DNA of 64,000 bases from Populus alba (lineage: Eukaryota; Streptophyta; Magnoliopsida; Malpighiales; Salicaceae), in the NCBI RefSeq assembly GCF_005239225.2, contig NC_133293.1:4402001-4466000 (forward strand), read 5' to 3'. The notes under the pieces were generated by a model. It saw only the letters and a list, made by a program, of their open reading frames with translations. It ran no database searches and was not told the origin of the DNA. The position numbers and the translations under genes are program-made. Positions 37,839 through 49,987 of this stretch are shown here, in pieces (the stretch's first letter is position 1; each line of letters opens with the position of its first letter).

Positions 37839-38264
37839 CTTTTGGTAATCCAGTCATGACTCTCCTTTTTAGGGTTAAACGTCAATATTTTAGACGAATC
37901 TTCTATTTTTAGGGACTGATATCATTTTTAACGTGTCTCTTATTTTTAGGGATCGACGTTAACCATTAAAAAAAACAAAATTGCAAATAAGCTCAAAATA
38001 TAATAGCATTTGAATCAAATAAAAAACACACAAGTAAGGGTAACCTTTCTCTTGAAAGTATGTTTTAAGGGTGATGTTTACATTCCCTTAATCATAACTA
38101 ACCCTGTACCTGAATCTCTGGGACCAGTGTTTAATTTGGGATTTCTAGTCCCTTAAATTACTAGATGACGACTCCAATAAAATTTTTATTTCCCTCAAAT
38201 TAAGAAAAATCTTTTTGTTAAATAAACTAAAAGTAGAGCCATCGCCCGACGTCGTGTATCAACA
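37839..38264 (+). repeat. inverted partial LTR at the start of the left arm
   Basis: This is the reverse complement of the first 425 bp or so of the LTR (compare 49991-50413 and 36968-37390). It ends GTGTATCAACA at 38264, immediately before the primer-site relative. It therefore serves as the 5' LTR remnant of the plus-strand arm, cut in its upstream part. It is closer to the right LTR (about 7 percent different by eye over 170 bp) than to its neighbour at 36968. Confidence 0.8.
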
Positions 38265-38267
38265 GAA

Positions 38268-38285
38268 TGACGACTTCGCTAGGGA
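38268..38285 (+). other. primer-binding site relative, left arm
   Basis: TGACGACTTCGCTAGGGA lies three bases after the LTR end. It differs at several bases from the right-arm copy TGGCGACTCCGCTAGAGA, which is nearer to the tRNA-Arg type primer site recalled for Ogre elements. Confidence 0.55.
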
Positions 38286-38859
38286 TTTAGGGTTCAACCA
38301 ACTGCTTGTGTTTGCTTTTCATTTGTTCTTTCTTATTGGTTTTTATTTTTTGAGCATTAATTTTATTTGCACTATTTATTTTATGCGATATTTATTGTAA
38401 ATCATTTTAATTTTTCAGATTGCACATGCATGCATGTTATTTATTTGTGTATGCACACACTTTACGGTGAACCCATAAAAGCTCTGGACTCGAGCTCATC
38501 CTTTTTACATTTAGAAAAGAAAGATTTAGGTGGCAAGTGTGACTTATGTCCACTGATGCTCATTTGGACTTTCGCTTAGATTGTAGCTCACCCTATGCAA
38601 CTAGTATTGTGGAGTTTTTCTCTCATACTCATGTTGTTTAAGTTTTAAGAGGCCGATTACTCCATGGGTAATTCAAGCAATCTAAGAACCAAAGAAAATC
38701 TTTAAGATTAGAATAAATTGAGCCAAATTTTATGAGCTAGATCCTATCAATTAAGATATACCTTTTAAGACAGAAACAAATGTCAATGCATCAACTTACA
38801 TGTTCATATACATTTCATATTCTCATTAAATCTCCATCGATCCTTATAGAAAATGTGAG

Positions 38860-40792
38860 ATGGAAAAGCCCATTACTATTGAGAAATTTTTGACCAGATC
38901 ATAATTGAACCAACATGATGAAGGGAATTGTTCGCCATTAGAATTTGAGTATCAGTTGCCAGAGCATGTTAAATTAGATGACATGCCACTTGGTATAAGA
39001 CAATTGTTAGATTGTTGGAAAAAGTTATCCTCTCATGATCAAATCAATTTTCAGAAACAATATGAGGATCTATCACATTTACTGAAAATTAGGGTCCAAC
39101 ACGCTTGTTTTCAATCAATGATAGGGTTTTGGGATTCAGAATATCGGTGCTTCACTTTTGATACCGTGGATATGACTCCTACTATCGAGGAGTATGATTC
39201 CCTGTTAGATTGTCCCAAGTCAGAAAAAGGTGTACTTTTACACACATATAGAGTATGCACCTTCTAATTTCGCTTGGATTACTCAGATAGACTGTTAACT
39301 AGCAAAATCATATGCGACTAAACGAGGAAATAGCCAGGGTTGGTTTTGGAATGTACTAGAAGCCATATTCAAGAGGAGACTACACGATGAAAGCAATGAA
39401 ATTCGATTCAGAATTTTGGCCTTAGGCATATATGGTTTGGTTCTTTTCCCATCTGCCGAGGGAATGATCGATTTTGAGGCTGTTAATGTATTTAAAAATA
39501 TGGTGACCCTTAAAATTAACCCTGCTACAACAATATTGGCAAAAACGCTCTCATCCTTAAATTATTGTTGAAAAGCTGGAAGGGGTCGTTTAAGATGTTG
39601 CTTGCAATTGTTGTTTGTCCGGACTGTGAGTCATATGATTGAGGGGAAGATTTCAGGTTTGATTGGTACCCCATGACATCTTTATTCTAAGCTGGAAAAT
39701 TTTGCTGAAAAACATTTGCATGAAGTAGGAAGAACCGCATGGGAATCAAAGTTTCGAAGTCTAAGTAAATCTTAGTTTCATTGGAGGAGTCGATACTCTT
39801 ACTTCAAATCTTATCTGGCATACTGTGGTGAGTACCTATGGGTTCCGTTGATAGGAGCCCGCTGCTGTATTAGTTATTGTCCCAACATGGTTTTATGACA
39901 GTTTGGATTTGAGCAATTTATTCCAAAGACTACCGAACTGGCAACATTTTATGAAGATTTCAAGACTTCAAAGAAATTATTAGAGTCAGTGAAGAAGGCA
40001 TGGAAACATCCTGGTATGGTTACTTCTACTAAAAGAGTAGAAGGAAAAACAACTGAAGGATGTCCAATATGACAAAAGAAAATAGGGAAAGGGTACAAAG
40101 TTCCTCCTTTTGAAGGGCCACCCAGGTCTTTGATTCAGTCTGCTGAAGACATAAACGAAGAAGTCCACGCCCAACAAGAATCTTATAACCTAAGTTTGAA
40201 TGCTGAAATGGAAGAGTTAGGGGCTAAAAAAAGAAAGTTAGAATCTAATCTAACCTCTCAAGAAAAAGCTTTGGCTATCACAAAACAAGAAAAGGATGAC
40301 TTGTCAGCTCAACTACAACATCAACAACTTAAGTTCTAGCAACTACAAGAAAAATATGTACTTTTGTCAGAGGATAAGAAGAGGCAAGATGTTAGCATGA
40401 AGAGATGGGTTAGAAGAACATCAAAAGCTAAGGAAATGGTATTGAAGTTGGAAGAGACAAATGAATCACTTCAGGAGTAGTGCCGAAATCAAGATATAAT
40501 AATTGCCAATTTAGATGAGCAGGTGGACCATTTGCTTTCTATTGAGCAAACCTTATCATCAGAAAAAGAAAATGCAGAAAGAGAAGCAGAATGTTGAGCT
40601 TCTGAAGCTATGCGCTATCATGTACAAGCAGATAATGCTAAGAATTATGCTTTAGGATTAAGAGGCATAGCCCAACAAATAGCAGATGGTGAGCCAATGA
40701 CTAGAAATGAATTCCATCAGTTTTTTGGGTTGATCAGAGATGAAATTAATGAGATCTCAGCATATGACGGTCCAAGGCTTTGGAAAGATTGA
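38860..40792 (+). pseudogene. Ogre-type ORF1, left arm, broken
   Basis: The frame opens with ATG at 38860 (MEKPITIEKFLT) and meets TAA at codon 15 (38902-38904), where the right copy has GAA. Next comes the domain with FQSMIGFWDSEYRCFTF and DMTPTIEEYDSLL, typical of the protein encoded upstream of gag in Ogre elements (related to a domain also found in plant mobile proteins). After several breaks come a coiled-coil section near 40130-40340 (repeated K/E/L heptads) and the C-terminal part ending RLWKD at 40792. TAG near 40480 is shared with the right arm; TGA at 40595-40597 is private to the left arm where the right arm keeps TGG. Confidence 0.75.
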
Positions 40793-41129
40793 CTTGTGAT
40801 TTTAATATTGTAAAATAATGAAAGACAATTTCATCATGAGAAATGCTTATTTTGATTCTGATTTATGACATCAAATTTCTCCCCTAAATCGGTTCAAGTT
40901 CCTGTAGGTTTGGAGTCCTCAATGAGAACTTTTTTAAGAGAATCTGATCTGGTTTGTTCCTCGTCATAAGTTAAAGGAAAATTTGAAACAAATAACAAGC
41001 ATGCATGAACCATATGGCATTTTGCATCCATTTATGCATTTCATTTAGTTTACTTGCATTCATTCAGGTTGAAATATAGGTCCCCCAAAAGACCATAAAA
41101 TTCATTACACTCGACTACGAAGGAAGATA

Positions 41130-43959
41130 ATGGAGAACGAAGAAAGAGCCCATCTAGAGGCTCATTATCAAATAGTGTTGGAAAATATAAAAAACGATAT
41201 TACACGACTTACAAGTCTACTCGAGCAGGCCCTAGTATCCAAGTCTGGGGAGGATACCTCTGCTCAGTCGGCAGTTGCAACTCCATCTATATCTATGTCA
41301 GGAGCTCCTTTTGTATTCACGTCTCAAAATATATGGGCAAATCCCTCTTCATTTGAACAACAATTCACTACCAATGTTCCACCAGCACAAGTGCCAGTTA
41401 CTGTAAACTTGACAACTAATGACCCTCATAGGATGAAAATCTCTAAATATGTCGATTATGATAAATTGACCGCTCTGGAAGAAAGATTGAAGGCGGTCGA
41501 AGGGGCAGACTTATATGATCCTGTTCATGCTGCAGAAATGTGTTTAGTTCCAAATGTAGCTATACCCAAAGAATTTAGGGTACCAGAATTCATTAAGTAT
41601 ACTGGAACTGAATGCCCAGTCACTCATCTTAAATCTTACTGCAATAAGATGACGGAAGTAGTGAATGATGAGAAACTTCTCATCCATTTATTTCAAGACA
41701 GTCTTTCTGGATCAGTACTAAGCTGGTATACAAGGCTAGATAATACTAAGATCAGAAAGTGGAAAGATTTGGTAAAAGCCTTTGTGGAGCAATATAAATT
41801 CAACATGGAGGTAGCCCCGGATAGGTCAAGCTTATTAGTCATACAAAGAGACTGTAAGAGAATACGCTTTGAGATGGCGTGAAAAAGTGTCTCATGTGCA
41901 ACCCTCTTTGTTGGAAAAAGAAATGGTCACTCTGTTTTCTAACACTTTTAAATCTCTTTACTTTGAACACCTGGTGGGTAGTTCAGCTCAGCATTTCTAT
42001 GATGCTGTAACTATCGCTGAGAGAATAGAACAAGCAATAAGAACGGGGAGAATGTTAGAGCCTACTGAGAAGAAAGGCTTTACCATGAAAAAGAAGGATT
42101 CCGATGTGCACAACGTGGAAGGAGTGTATAAGGGTAAGAAAAAAAATTACCATCGTTATAACTTCTAAATACCCACCCAACAAGTTGCAAGTGTAAACTT
42201 CACTAAACCTTTTCCTACCAATAAACAAAACCAACCAAATGACCAACAAAGTAACCAGATTGTTAATCCTCTAAGAAGGAATTTTCAAAGAACCCAAGAA
42301 CGATTGCCACCATTACCACTTCCTTTGGGAGAAATGTACTCAAAGTTGTTGAGTATTGGACAAATGGCTCTTGTTTCCTTAACCCCACTGCAACCTCCAC
42401 ACCCAAATTGGTATAAGCCAGATCTGAAATGTGAGTATCATGCTGGCGTTGCTGGGCATAACATTGAAAGCTGTAATGCATTTAAAAACAAGCTTCTACA
42501 ATTGATAAAAGCTGGATGGATAACTTTTGATGATGCACCGAATGTGAATTCCAACCTTTTGCCCAATCATGCTGTAAGCAGTGGAGGGGTAAATGTTGTA
42601 AGAGTGAAGGGTAAGAAGGAAAGAGTTTTGAAGGTTTCCATGGAAAGACTGTATGGTGTACTGGTACAGTCTGGATATTTATCTGAGTTTGAACCAGTGA
42701 TGAATGAAAATAACTACTGTAAGTTTCATGGCAAGATGGGACATCACATTGATGATTGTAAAGAATTTCACCAAGAAGTGAAAAGGATTGTTGACTTTCG
42801 GCATGATAAGGATATGGAATGAAGAAGAGAGCAGTGAAGTTGAGATGATAGGTCGTTAGGAGGAAAAAAATGGAAGTTTGTAGACTACAACCAATTGTGG
42901 GTGGTCCACCAAAATTAATCCTAACCAAGCCTGTATGCACAAATAGTGGAAGTTATAGCACAATGCCTTACAATTATGGGTATTCTTTCAACATTAAGAA
43001 TCCTACTCCTATCTTTCATACTGAAATCGGCGGTTTAACTCGAAGTGGTCGGTGTTTTACACCAGAAGAATTAGAGAGGCAGAGGAAAGCTAATGACATA
43101 AAAATAATTGATGCTTTTAAAGGTATGGAAGTGAACAAACCTATAAGTGAAGACGAGTCTAATGAATTTCTGAAGTTGATGAAGCATAGTGAGTATGGTG
43201 TGGTAGATCAGTTGAAGAAAACTCATGCTAGAATCTCTTTAATGTCACTTATCTTGAGTTCTGAGTTACACCGTAAAGCATTGTAAAAGGTGTTGAATGA
43301 AACATATGTGCCACAGGATATTACTCAAGATACAATGGAACATTTGGTGGGAAGAATTCAAGCCTCTAATTACTTATACTTCACAGAAGATGAGCTAGAC
43401 CCGGAAGGGACTGGGCATAACAAGCCTTTATACATCACCATGAAATATAAAAATTGTTTGATCGGCAAAGTGCTTGTGGATAGGTTCAGCGTTGAATGTG
43501 CTACCAAGGCATATGCTAGATGAGATGCCAATTGATGCTACCTACATGAGACCAAGCACGATGACAGCTAGAGCATATGATGGTTCCCCTAGACAGGTAA
43601 TAGGGACAATTGCCATTGAATTATTTATAGGGCCTCAGATGTTTTTGGTAACCCTACAAGTGATGGATATCCATCTTTCGTATAACATGTTATTAGGAAG
43701 GCTATGGATATACGTCTTTGGGGTTGTGACATCATCTCTACACCAATGTCTGAAGTACATTATCAATGATACTCTAGTGGAAGTTAAGGCAGAAGAAACC
43801 TTGTCCATGATAAGAAATGTGTCGATCCCTTATATTGAAGCAGAAGATTGCAAAGATGGAAATCTTCATGCCTTCGAGATTGTGAACACTAAATGGGTAC
43901 CAGAGAACACGATGTTAAGAACAATTATTTCTGATATGTATTTTCCATCAAGGAAGTAA
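41130..43959 (+). pseudogene. Ogre-type gag and protease, left arm, broken
   Basis: Gag opens at 41130 (MENEERAHLEAH). It holds a coiled coil, then the retrotransposon gag domain (EFIKYTGTECPVTHLKSYC, SGSVLSWYTRLD). A frameshift near 41845-41880 and TAA at 42166-42168 are both shared with the right arm. Two Cys/His motifs follow (CEYHAGVAGHNIESC; CKFHGKMGHHIDDC). The aspartic protease region starts near 43290, but two bases are missing at about 43482 exactly in the catalytic VDNGSA motif, which shifts the frame; the rest (MLLGRLWIY) is read in another frame to 43959. No reverse transcriptase follows. Confidence 0.8.
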
Positions 43960-44103
43960 ATTTCTTTGTGCCATTAAAGATCTGGTAACTGCTTCTATGC
44001 CCCTAGGAGAATTAACTGCCTCATTTCATTTCCTCATTTGCTATTGTTGTCATTAGAATATTTGATTTTCTAACAGTGCCTCGTAGTGTGTCACAATGCC
44101 TTA

Positions 44104-44144
44104 ACAATTATGGGTACCCATACAAGTGATGGATATCCATCTTG
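44104..44144. other. 41-bp loop at the centre of the palindrome
   Basis: The loop contains two perfect 14-bp palindromes, TATGGGTACCCATA (44109-44122) and GATGGATATCCATC (44128-44141). Its left part with the adjoining stem repeats the text CACAATGCCTTACAATTATGGGTA found at 42960-42983, and its right part repeats ACAAGTGATGGATATCCATCTT found near 43656-43678. The loop is thus assembled from pieces of the element itself. Confidence 0.85.
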
Positions 44145-44289
44145 TAAGGCATTATGACACACTATGAGGCACTGTTAGTAAATCAAAGATTCTAATGACA
44201 ACAATAACAAATGAGGAAATGAAATGAGGCAGTTAATTCTCCTAGGGGGCATAGAAGCAGTTACCAGATCTTTAATGGCACAAAGAAAT

Positions 44290-47127
44290 TTACTTCCTTG
44301 ATGAAAAATACATATCAGAAATAATTGTTCTTAACATCGTGTTCTTTGGTACCCATTTAGTGTTCACAATCTCGAAGGCATGAAGATTTCCATCTTTGCA
44401 ATCTTCTGCTTCAATATAATGGATCGACACATTTCTTATCATGGACAAGGTTTCTTCTGCCTTAACTTCCACTAGAGTATCATTGATAATGTACTTCAGA
44501 CATTGGTGTAGAGATGATGTCACAGCCCCAAAGACAAAGACGTATATCCATAGCCTTCCTAATAACATGCTATACGAAAGATGGATATCCATCACTTGTA
44601 GGGTTACCAAAAACATCTGAGGCCCTATAAATAATTCAATGGCAATTGTCCCTATTACCTGTCTAGGGGAACCATCATATGCTCTAGCTGTCATTGTGCT
44701 TGGTCTCATGTAGGTAGCATCAATTGGCATCTCATCTAGCATATGCCTTGGTAGCACATTCAACGCTGAACCATTATCCACAAGCACTTTGCCGATCAAA
44801 CAGTTTTTATATTTCATGGTGATGTATAAAGGCTTGTTATGCCCAGTCCCTTCCGGGTCTAGCTCATCTTCTGTGAAGTATAAGTAATTAGAGGCTTGAA
44901 TTCTTCCCACCAAATGTTCCATTGTATCTTGAGTAATATCCTGTGGCACATATGCTTCATTCAACACCTTTTACAATGCTTTACGGTGTAACTCAGAACT
45001 CAAGATAAGTGACATTAAAGAGATTCTAGCATGAGTTTTCTTCAACTGATCTACCACACCATACTCACTATGCTTCATCAACTTCAGAAATTCATTAGAC
45101 TCGTCTTCACTTATAGGTTTGTTCACTTCCATACCTTTAAAAGCATCAATTATTTTTATGTCATTAGCTTTCCTCTGCCTCTCTAATTCTTCTGGTGTAA
45201 AACACCGACCACTTCGAGTTAAACCGCCGATTTCAGTATGAAAGATAGGAGTAGGATTCTTAATGTTGAAAGAATACCCATAATTGTAAGGCATTGTGCC
45301 ATAACTTCCACTATTTGTGCATACATGCTTGGTTAGGATTAATTTTGGTGGACCACCCACAGTTGGTTAGAGTCTACAAACTTCCATTTTTTTCCTCCTA
45401 ATGACCTATCATCCCAACTTCACTGCTCTCTTCTTCATTCCATATCCTTATCATGCCGAAAGTCAACAATCCTTTTCACTTCTTGGTGAAATTCTTTACA
45501 ATCATCAATGTGATGTCCCATCTTGCCATGAAACTTACAGTAGTTATTTTCATTCATCACTGGTTCAAACTCAGATAAATATCCAGACTGTACCAGTACA
45601 CCATACAGTCTTTCCATGGAAACCTTCAAAACTCTTTCCTTCTTACCCTTCACTCTTACAACATTTACCCCTCCACTGCTTACAGCATGATTGGGCAAAA
45701 GGTTGGAATTCACATTCGGTGCATCATCAAAAGTTATCCATCCAGCTTTTATCAATTGTAGAAGCTTGTTTTTAAATGCATTACAGCTTTCAATGTTATG
45801 CCCAGCAACGCCAGCATGATACTCACATTTCAGATCTGGCTTATACCAATTTGGGTGTGGAGGTTGCAGTGGGGTTAAGGAAACAAGAGCCATTTGTCCA
45901 ATACTCAACAACTTTGAGTACATTTCTCCCAAAGGAAGTGGTAATGGTGGCAATCGTTCTTGGGTTCTTTGAAAATTCCTTCTTAGAGGATTAACAATCT
46001 GGTTACTTTGTTGGTCATTTGGTTGGTTTTGTTTATTGGTAGGAAAAGGTTTAGTGAAGTTTACACTTGCAACTTGTTGGGTGGGTATTTAGAAGTTATA
46101 ACGATGGTAATTTTTTTTCTTACCCTTATACACTCCTTCCACGTTGTGCACATCGGAATCCTTCTTTTTCATGGTAAAGCCTTTCTTCTCAGTAGGCTCT
46201 AACATTCTCCCCGTTCTTATTGCTTGTTCTATTCTCTCAGCGATAGTTACAGCATCATAGAAATGCTGAGCTGAACTACCCACCAGGTGTTCAAAGTAAA
46301 GAGATTTAAAAGTGTTAGAAAACAGAGTGACCATTTCTTTTTCCAACAAAGAGGGTTGCACATGAGACACTTTTTCACGCCATCTCAAAGCGTATTCTCT
46401 TACAGTCTCTTTGTATGACTAATAAGCTTGACCTATCCGGGGCTACCTCCATGTTGAATTTATATTGCTCCACAAAGGCTTTTACCAAATCTTTCCACTT
46501 TCTGATCTTAGTATTATCTAGCCTTGTATACCAGCTTAGTACTGATCCAGAAAGACTGTCTTGAAATAAATGGATGAGAAGTTTCTCATCATTCACTACT
46601 TCCGTCATCTTATTGCAGTAAGATTTAAGATGAGTGACTGGGCATTCAGTTCCAGTATACTTAATGAATTCTGGTACCCTAAATTCTTTGGGTATAGCTA
46701 CATTTGGAACTAAACACATTTCTGCAGCATGAACAGGATCATATAAGTCTGCCCCTTCGACCGCCTTCAATCTTTCTTCCAGAGCGGTCAATTTATCATA
46801 ATCGACATATTTAGAGATTTTCATCCTATGAGGGTCATTAGTTGTCAAGTTTACAGTAACTGGCACTTGTGCTGGTGGAACATTGGTAGTGAATTGTTGT
46901 TCAAATGAAGAGGGATTTGCCCATATATTTTGAGACGTGAATACAAAAGGAGCTCCTGACATAGATATAGATGGAGTTGCAACTGCCGACTGAGCAGAGG
47001 TATCCTCCCCAGACTTGGATACTAGGGCCTGCTCGAGTAGACTTGTAAGTCGTGTAATATCGTTTTTTATATTTTCCAACACTATTTGATAATGAGCCTC
47101 TAGATGGGCTCTTTCTTCGTTCTCCAT
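44290..47127 (-). pseudogene. Ogre-type gag and protease, right arm, broken
   Basis: Gag begins at 47127 and is identical in sequence to the left copy over its 250-residue first part, including the frameshift near 46400 and the TAA before 46088. The two Cys/His motifs are also identical. The protease frame is open from 44967 to 44290 and retains VDNGSALNVLP with the catalytic Asp, plus MLLGRLWIY. It ends at the palindrome centre; there is no room for reverse transcriptase or integrase. Confidence 0.8.
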
Positions 47128-47464
47128 TATCTTCCTTCGTAGTCGAGTGTAATGAATTTTATGGTCTTTTGGGGGACCTATATTTCAACCTGAATGAATG
47201 CAAGTAAACTAAATGAAATGCATAAATGGATGCAAAATGCCATATGGTTCATGCATGCTTGTTATTTGTTTCAAATTTTCCTTTAACTTATGACGAGGAA
47301 CAAACCAGATCAGATTCTCTTAAAAAAGTTCTCATTGAGGACTCCAAACCTACAGGAACTTGAACCGATTTAGGGGAGAAATTTGATGCCATAAATCAGA
47401 ATCAAAATAAGCATTTCTCATGATGAAATTGTCTTTCATTATTTTACAATATTAAAATCACAAG

Positions 47465-49394
47465 TCAATCTTTCCAAAGCCTTGGACCGTCATATGCTGA
47501 GATCTCATTAATTTCATCTCTGATCAACCCAAAAAACTGATGGAATTCATTTCTAGTCATTGGCTCACCATCTGCTATTTGTTGGGCTATGCCTCTTAAT
47601 CCTAAAGCATAATTCTTAGCATCATCTGCTTGTACATGATAGCGCATAGCTTCAGAAGCCCAACATTCTGCTTCTCTTTCTGCATTTTCTTTTTCTGATG
47701 ATAAGGTTTGCTCAATAGAAAGCAAATGGTCCACCTGCTCATCTAAATTGACAATTATTATATCTTGATTTCGGCACTACTCCTGAAGTGATTCATTTGT
47801 CTCTTCCAACTTCAATACCATTTCCTTAGCTTTTGATGCTCTTCCAACCCATCTTTTCATGCTAACATCTTGCCTCTTCTTATCCTCTGACAAAAGTACA
47901 TATTTTTCTTGTAGTTGCTAGAACTTTTTTTTGATGTTGTAGTTGAGCTGACAAGTCATCCTTTTCTTGTTTTGTGATAGCCAAAGCTTTTTCTTGAGAG
48001 GTTAGATTAGATTCTAACTTTCTTTTTTTAGCCCCTAACTCTTCCATTTCAGCATTCAAACTTAGGTTATAAGATTCTTGTTGGGCGCGGACTTCTTCGT
48101 TTATGTCTTCAGCAGACTGAATCAAAGACCTGGGTGGCCCTTCAAAAGGAGGAACTTTGTACCCTTTCCCTATTTTCTTTTGTCATATTGGACATCCTTC
48201 AGTTGTTTTTCCTTCTACTCTTTTAGTAGAAGTAACCCTACCAGGATGTTTCCATGCCTTCTTCACTGACTCTAATAATTTCTTCGAAGTCTTGAAATCT
48301 TCATAAAATGTTGCCAGTTCGGTAGTCTTTGGAATAAATTGCTCAAATCCAAACTGTCATAAAACCATGTTGGGACAATAACTAATACAGCAGCGGGCTC
48401 CTATCAACGGAACCCATAGGTACTCACCATAGTTTGCCAGATAAGATTTGAAGTAAGAGTATCGACTCCTCCAATGAAACTGAGATTTACTTAGACTTCA
48501 AAACATTGATTCCCATGTGGTTCTTCCTACTTCATGCAAATGTTTTTCAGCAAAATTTTCCAGCTTAGAATAAAGATGTCATGGGGTACCAATCAAACCT
48601 GAAATCTTCCCCTCAATCATATGACTCACAGTCCGGACAAACAACAATTGCAAGCAACATCTTCAACGACCCCTTCCAGCTTTTCAACAATAATTTAAGG
48701 ATGAGAGGGTTTTTGCCAATATTGCTGTAGCAGGGTTAATTTTAAGGGTCACCATATTTTTAAATACATTAACAGCCTCAAAATCGATCATTCCCTCGGC
48801 AGATGGGAAAAGAACCAAACCATATATGCCTAAGGCCAAAATTCTGAATCGAATTTCATTGCTTTCATCGTGTAGTCTCCTCTTGAATATGGCTTCTAGT
48901 ACATTCCAAAACCAACCCTGGCTATTTCCTCGTTTAGTTGCATATGATTTTGCTAGTTGACAGTCTATCTAAGTAATCCAAGTGAAATTAGAAGGTGCAT
49001 ACTCTATATGTGTGTAAAAGTACACCTTTTCTGACTTGGGACAATCTAACAGGGAATCATACTCCTCGATAGTAGGAGTCATATCCACGGTATCAAAAGT
49101 GAAGCACCGATATTCTGGATCCCAGAACCCTATCATTGATTGAAAACAAGCGTGCTGGACCCTAATTTTCAGTAAATGTGATAGATCCTCACATTGTTTC
49201 TGAAAATTGATTTGATCATGAGAGGATAACTTTTTCCAGCAATCTAACAACTGTCTTGTACCAAGTGGCATGTCATCTAATTTAACATGCTCTGGCAATT
49301 GAGACTCAAATTCTAATGGCGAACAATTCCCTTCATCATGTTGGTTCAATTCTGATTTGGTCAAAAATTTCTCAATAGTAATGGGCTTTTCCAT
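47465..49394 (-). pseudogene. Ogre-type ORF1, right arm, broken
   Basis: Starts ATG at 49394 and is open for 141 residues (to 48969) through FQSMIGFWDPEYRCFTF and DMTPTIEEYDSLL. Frameshifts and stops follow. A coiled-coil part is open at 48125-47880 and the C-terminal part at 47734-47465 ends RLWKD. It differs from the left copy at a handful of residues in the first domain, unlike gag, where no difference is seen. Confidence 0.75.
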
Positions 49395-49969
49395 CTCACA
49401 CTTTCTATAAGGATTGATGGAGATTTAATGAGAATATGAAATGTATATGAACATGTATGTTAATGCATTGACATTTGTTTCTGTCCTAAAAGGTATATCT
49501 TAATTGATAGGATCTAGCTCATAAGATTTGGCTCAGTTTATTCTAATCTTAAAGATTTTCTTTTGTTCTTAGATTGCTCGAATTACCCATGGAGTAATCA
49601 GCCTCTTAAACCTTAAACAACATGAGTATGAGAAAAAAAACTCCACAATACTAGTTGCATAGGGTGAGCTACAATCTAAGCGAAAGTCCAAATGAGCATC
49701 AGTGGACATAAGTCACACTTGCCACCTGAATCTTTCTTTTCTAAATGTAAAAAGGACGAGCTCGAGTCCAGAGCTTTTATGGGTTCATCGTGAAGTGTGT
49801 GCATACACAAATAAATAACATGCATGCATGTGCAATCTGAAAAATTAAAATGATTTACAATAAATATCGCATAAAATAAATAGTGCAAATAAAATTAATG
49901 CTCAAAAAATAAATAGCAATAAGAAAGAACAAATGAAAAGCAAACACAAGCAGTTGGTTGAACCCTAAA

Positions 49970-49987
49970 TCTCTAGCGGAGTCGCCA
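49970..49987 (-). other. primer-binding site, right arm
   Basis: On the minus strand TGGCGACTCCGCTAGAGA begins three bases after the LTR end (LTR ends in GACA at 49991). From memory, Ogre elements prime from tRNA-Arg with a TGGCGACTC-type site; this fits. Confidence 0.6.

Larger units (their letters stand above)
38265..44103 (+). repeat. left arm of the palindrome (internal region, plus orientation)
   Basis: It is the reverse complement of 44145-49990 over its whole length with a near-constant coordinate sum (about 88257), so large indels are absent. The block from about 40868 to 42841 appears identical to its partner, while substitutions and small indels occur on both sides of it. Confidence 0.92.

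Noticed and set aside
42055..42940. Long open frames antisense to gag in the left arm (and mirrored ones at 45401-46202)
   Set aside because: They overlap the gag region in reverse, have no domain pattern, and appear twice only because the arms mirror each other. Sense frames carry the gag and Cys/His motifs.
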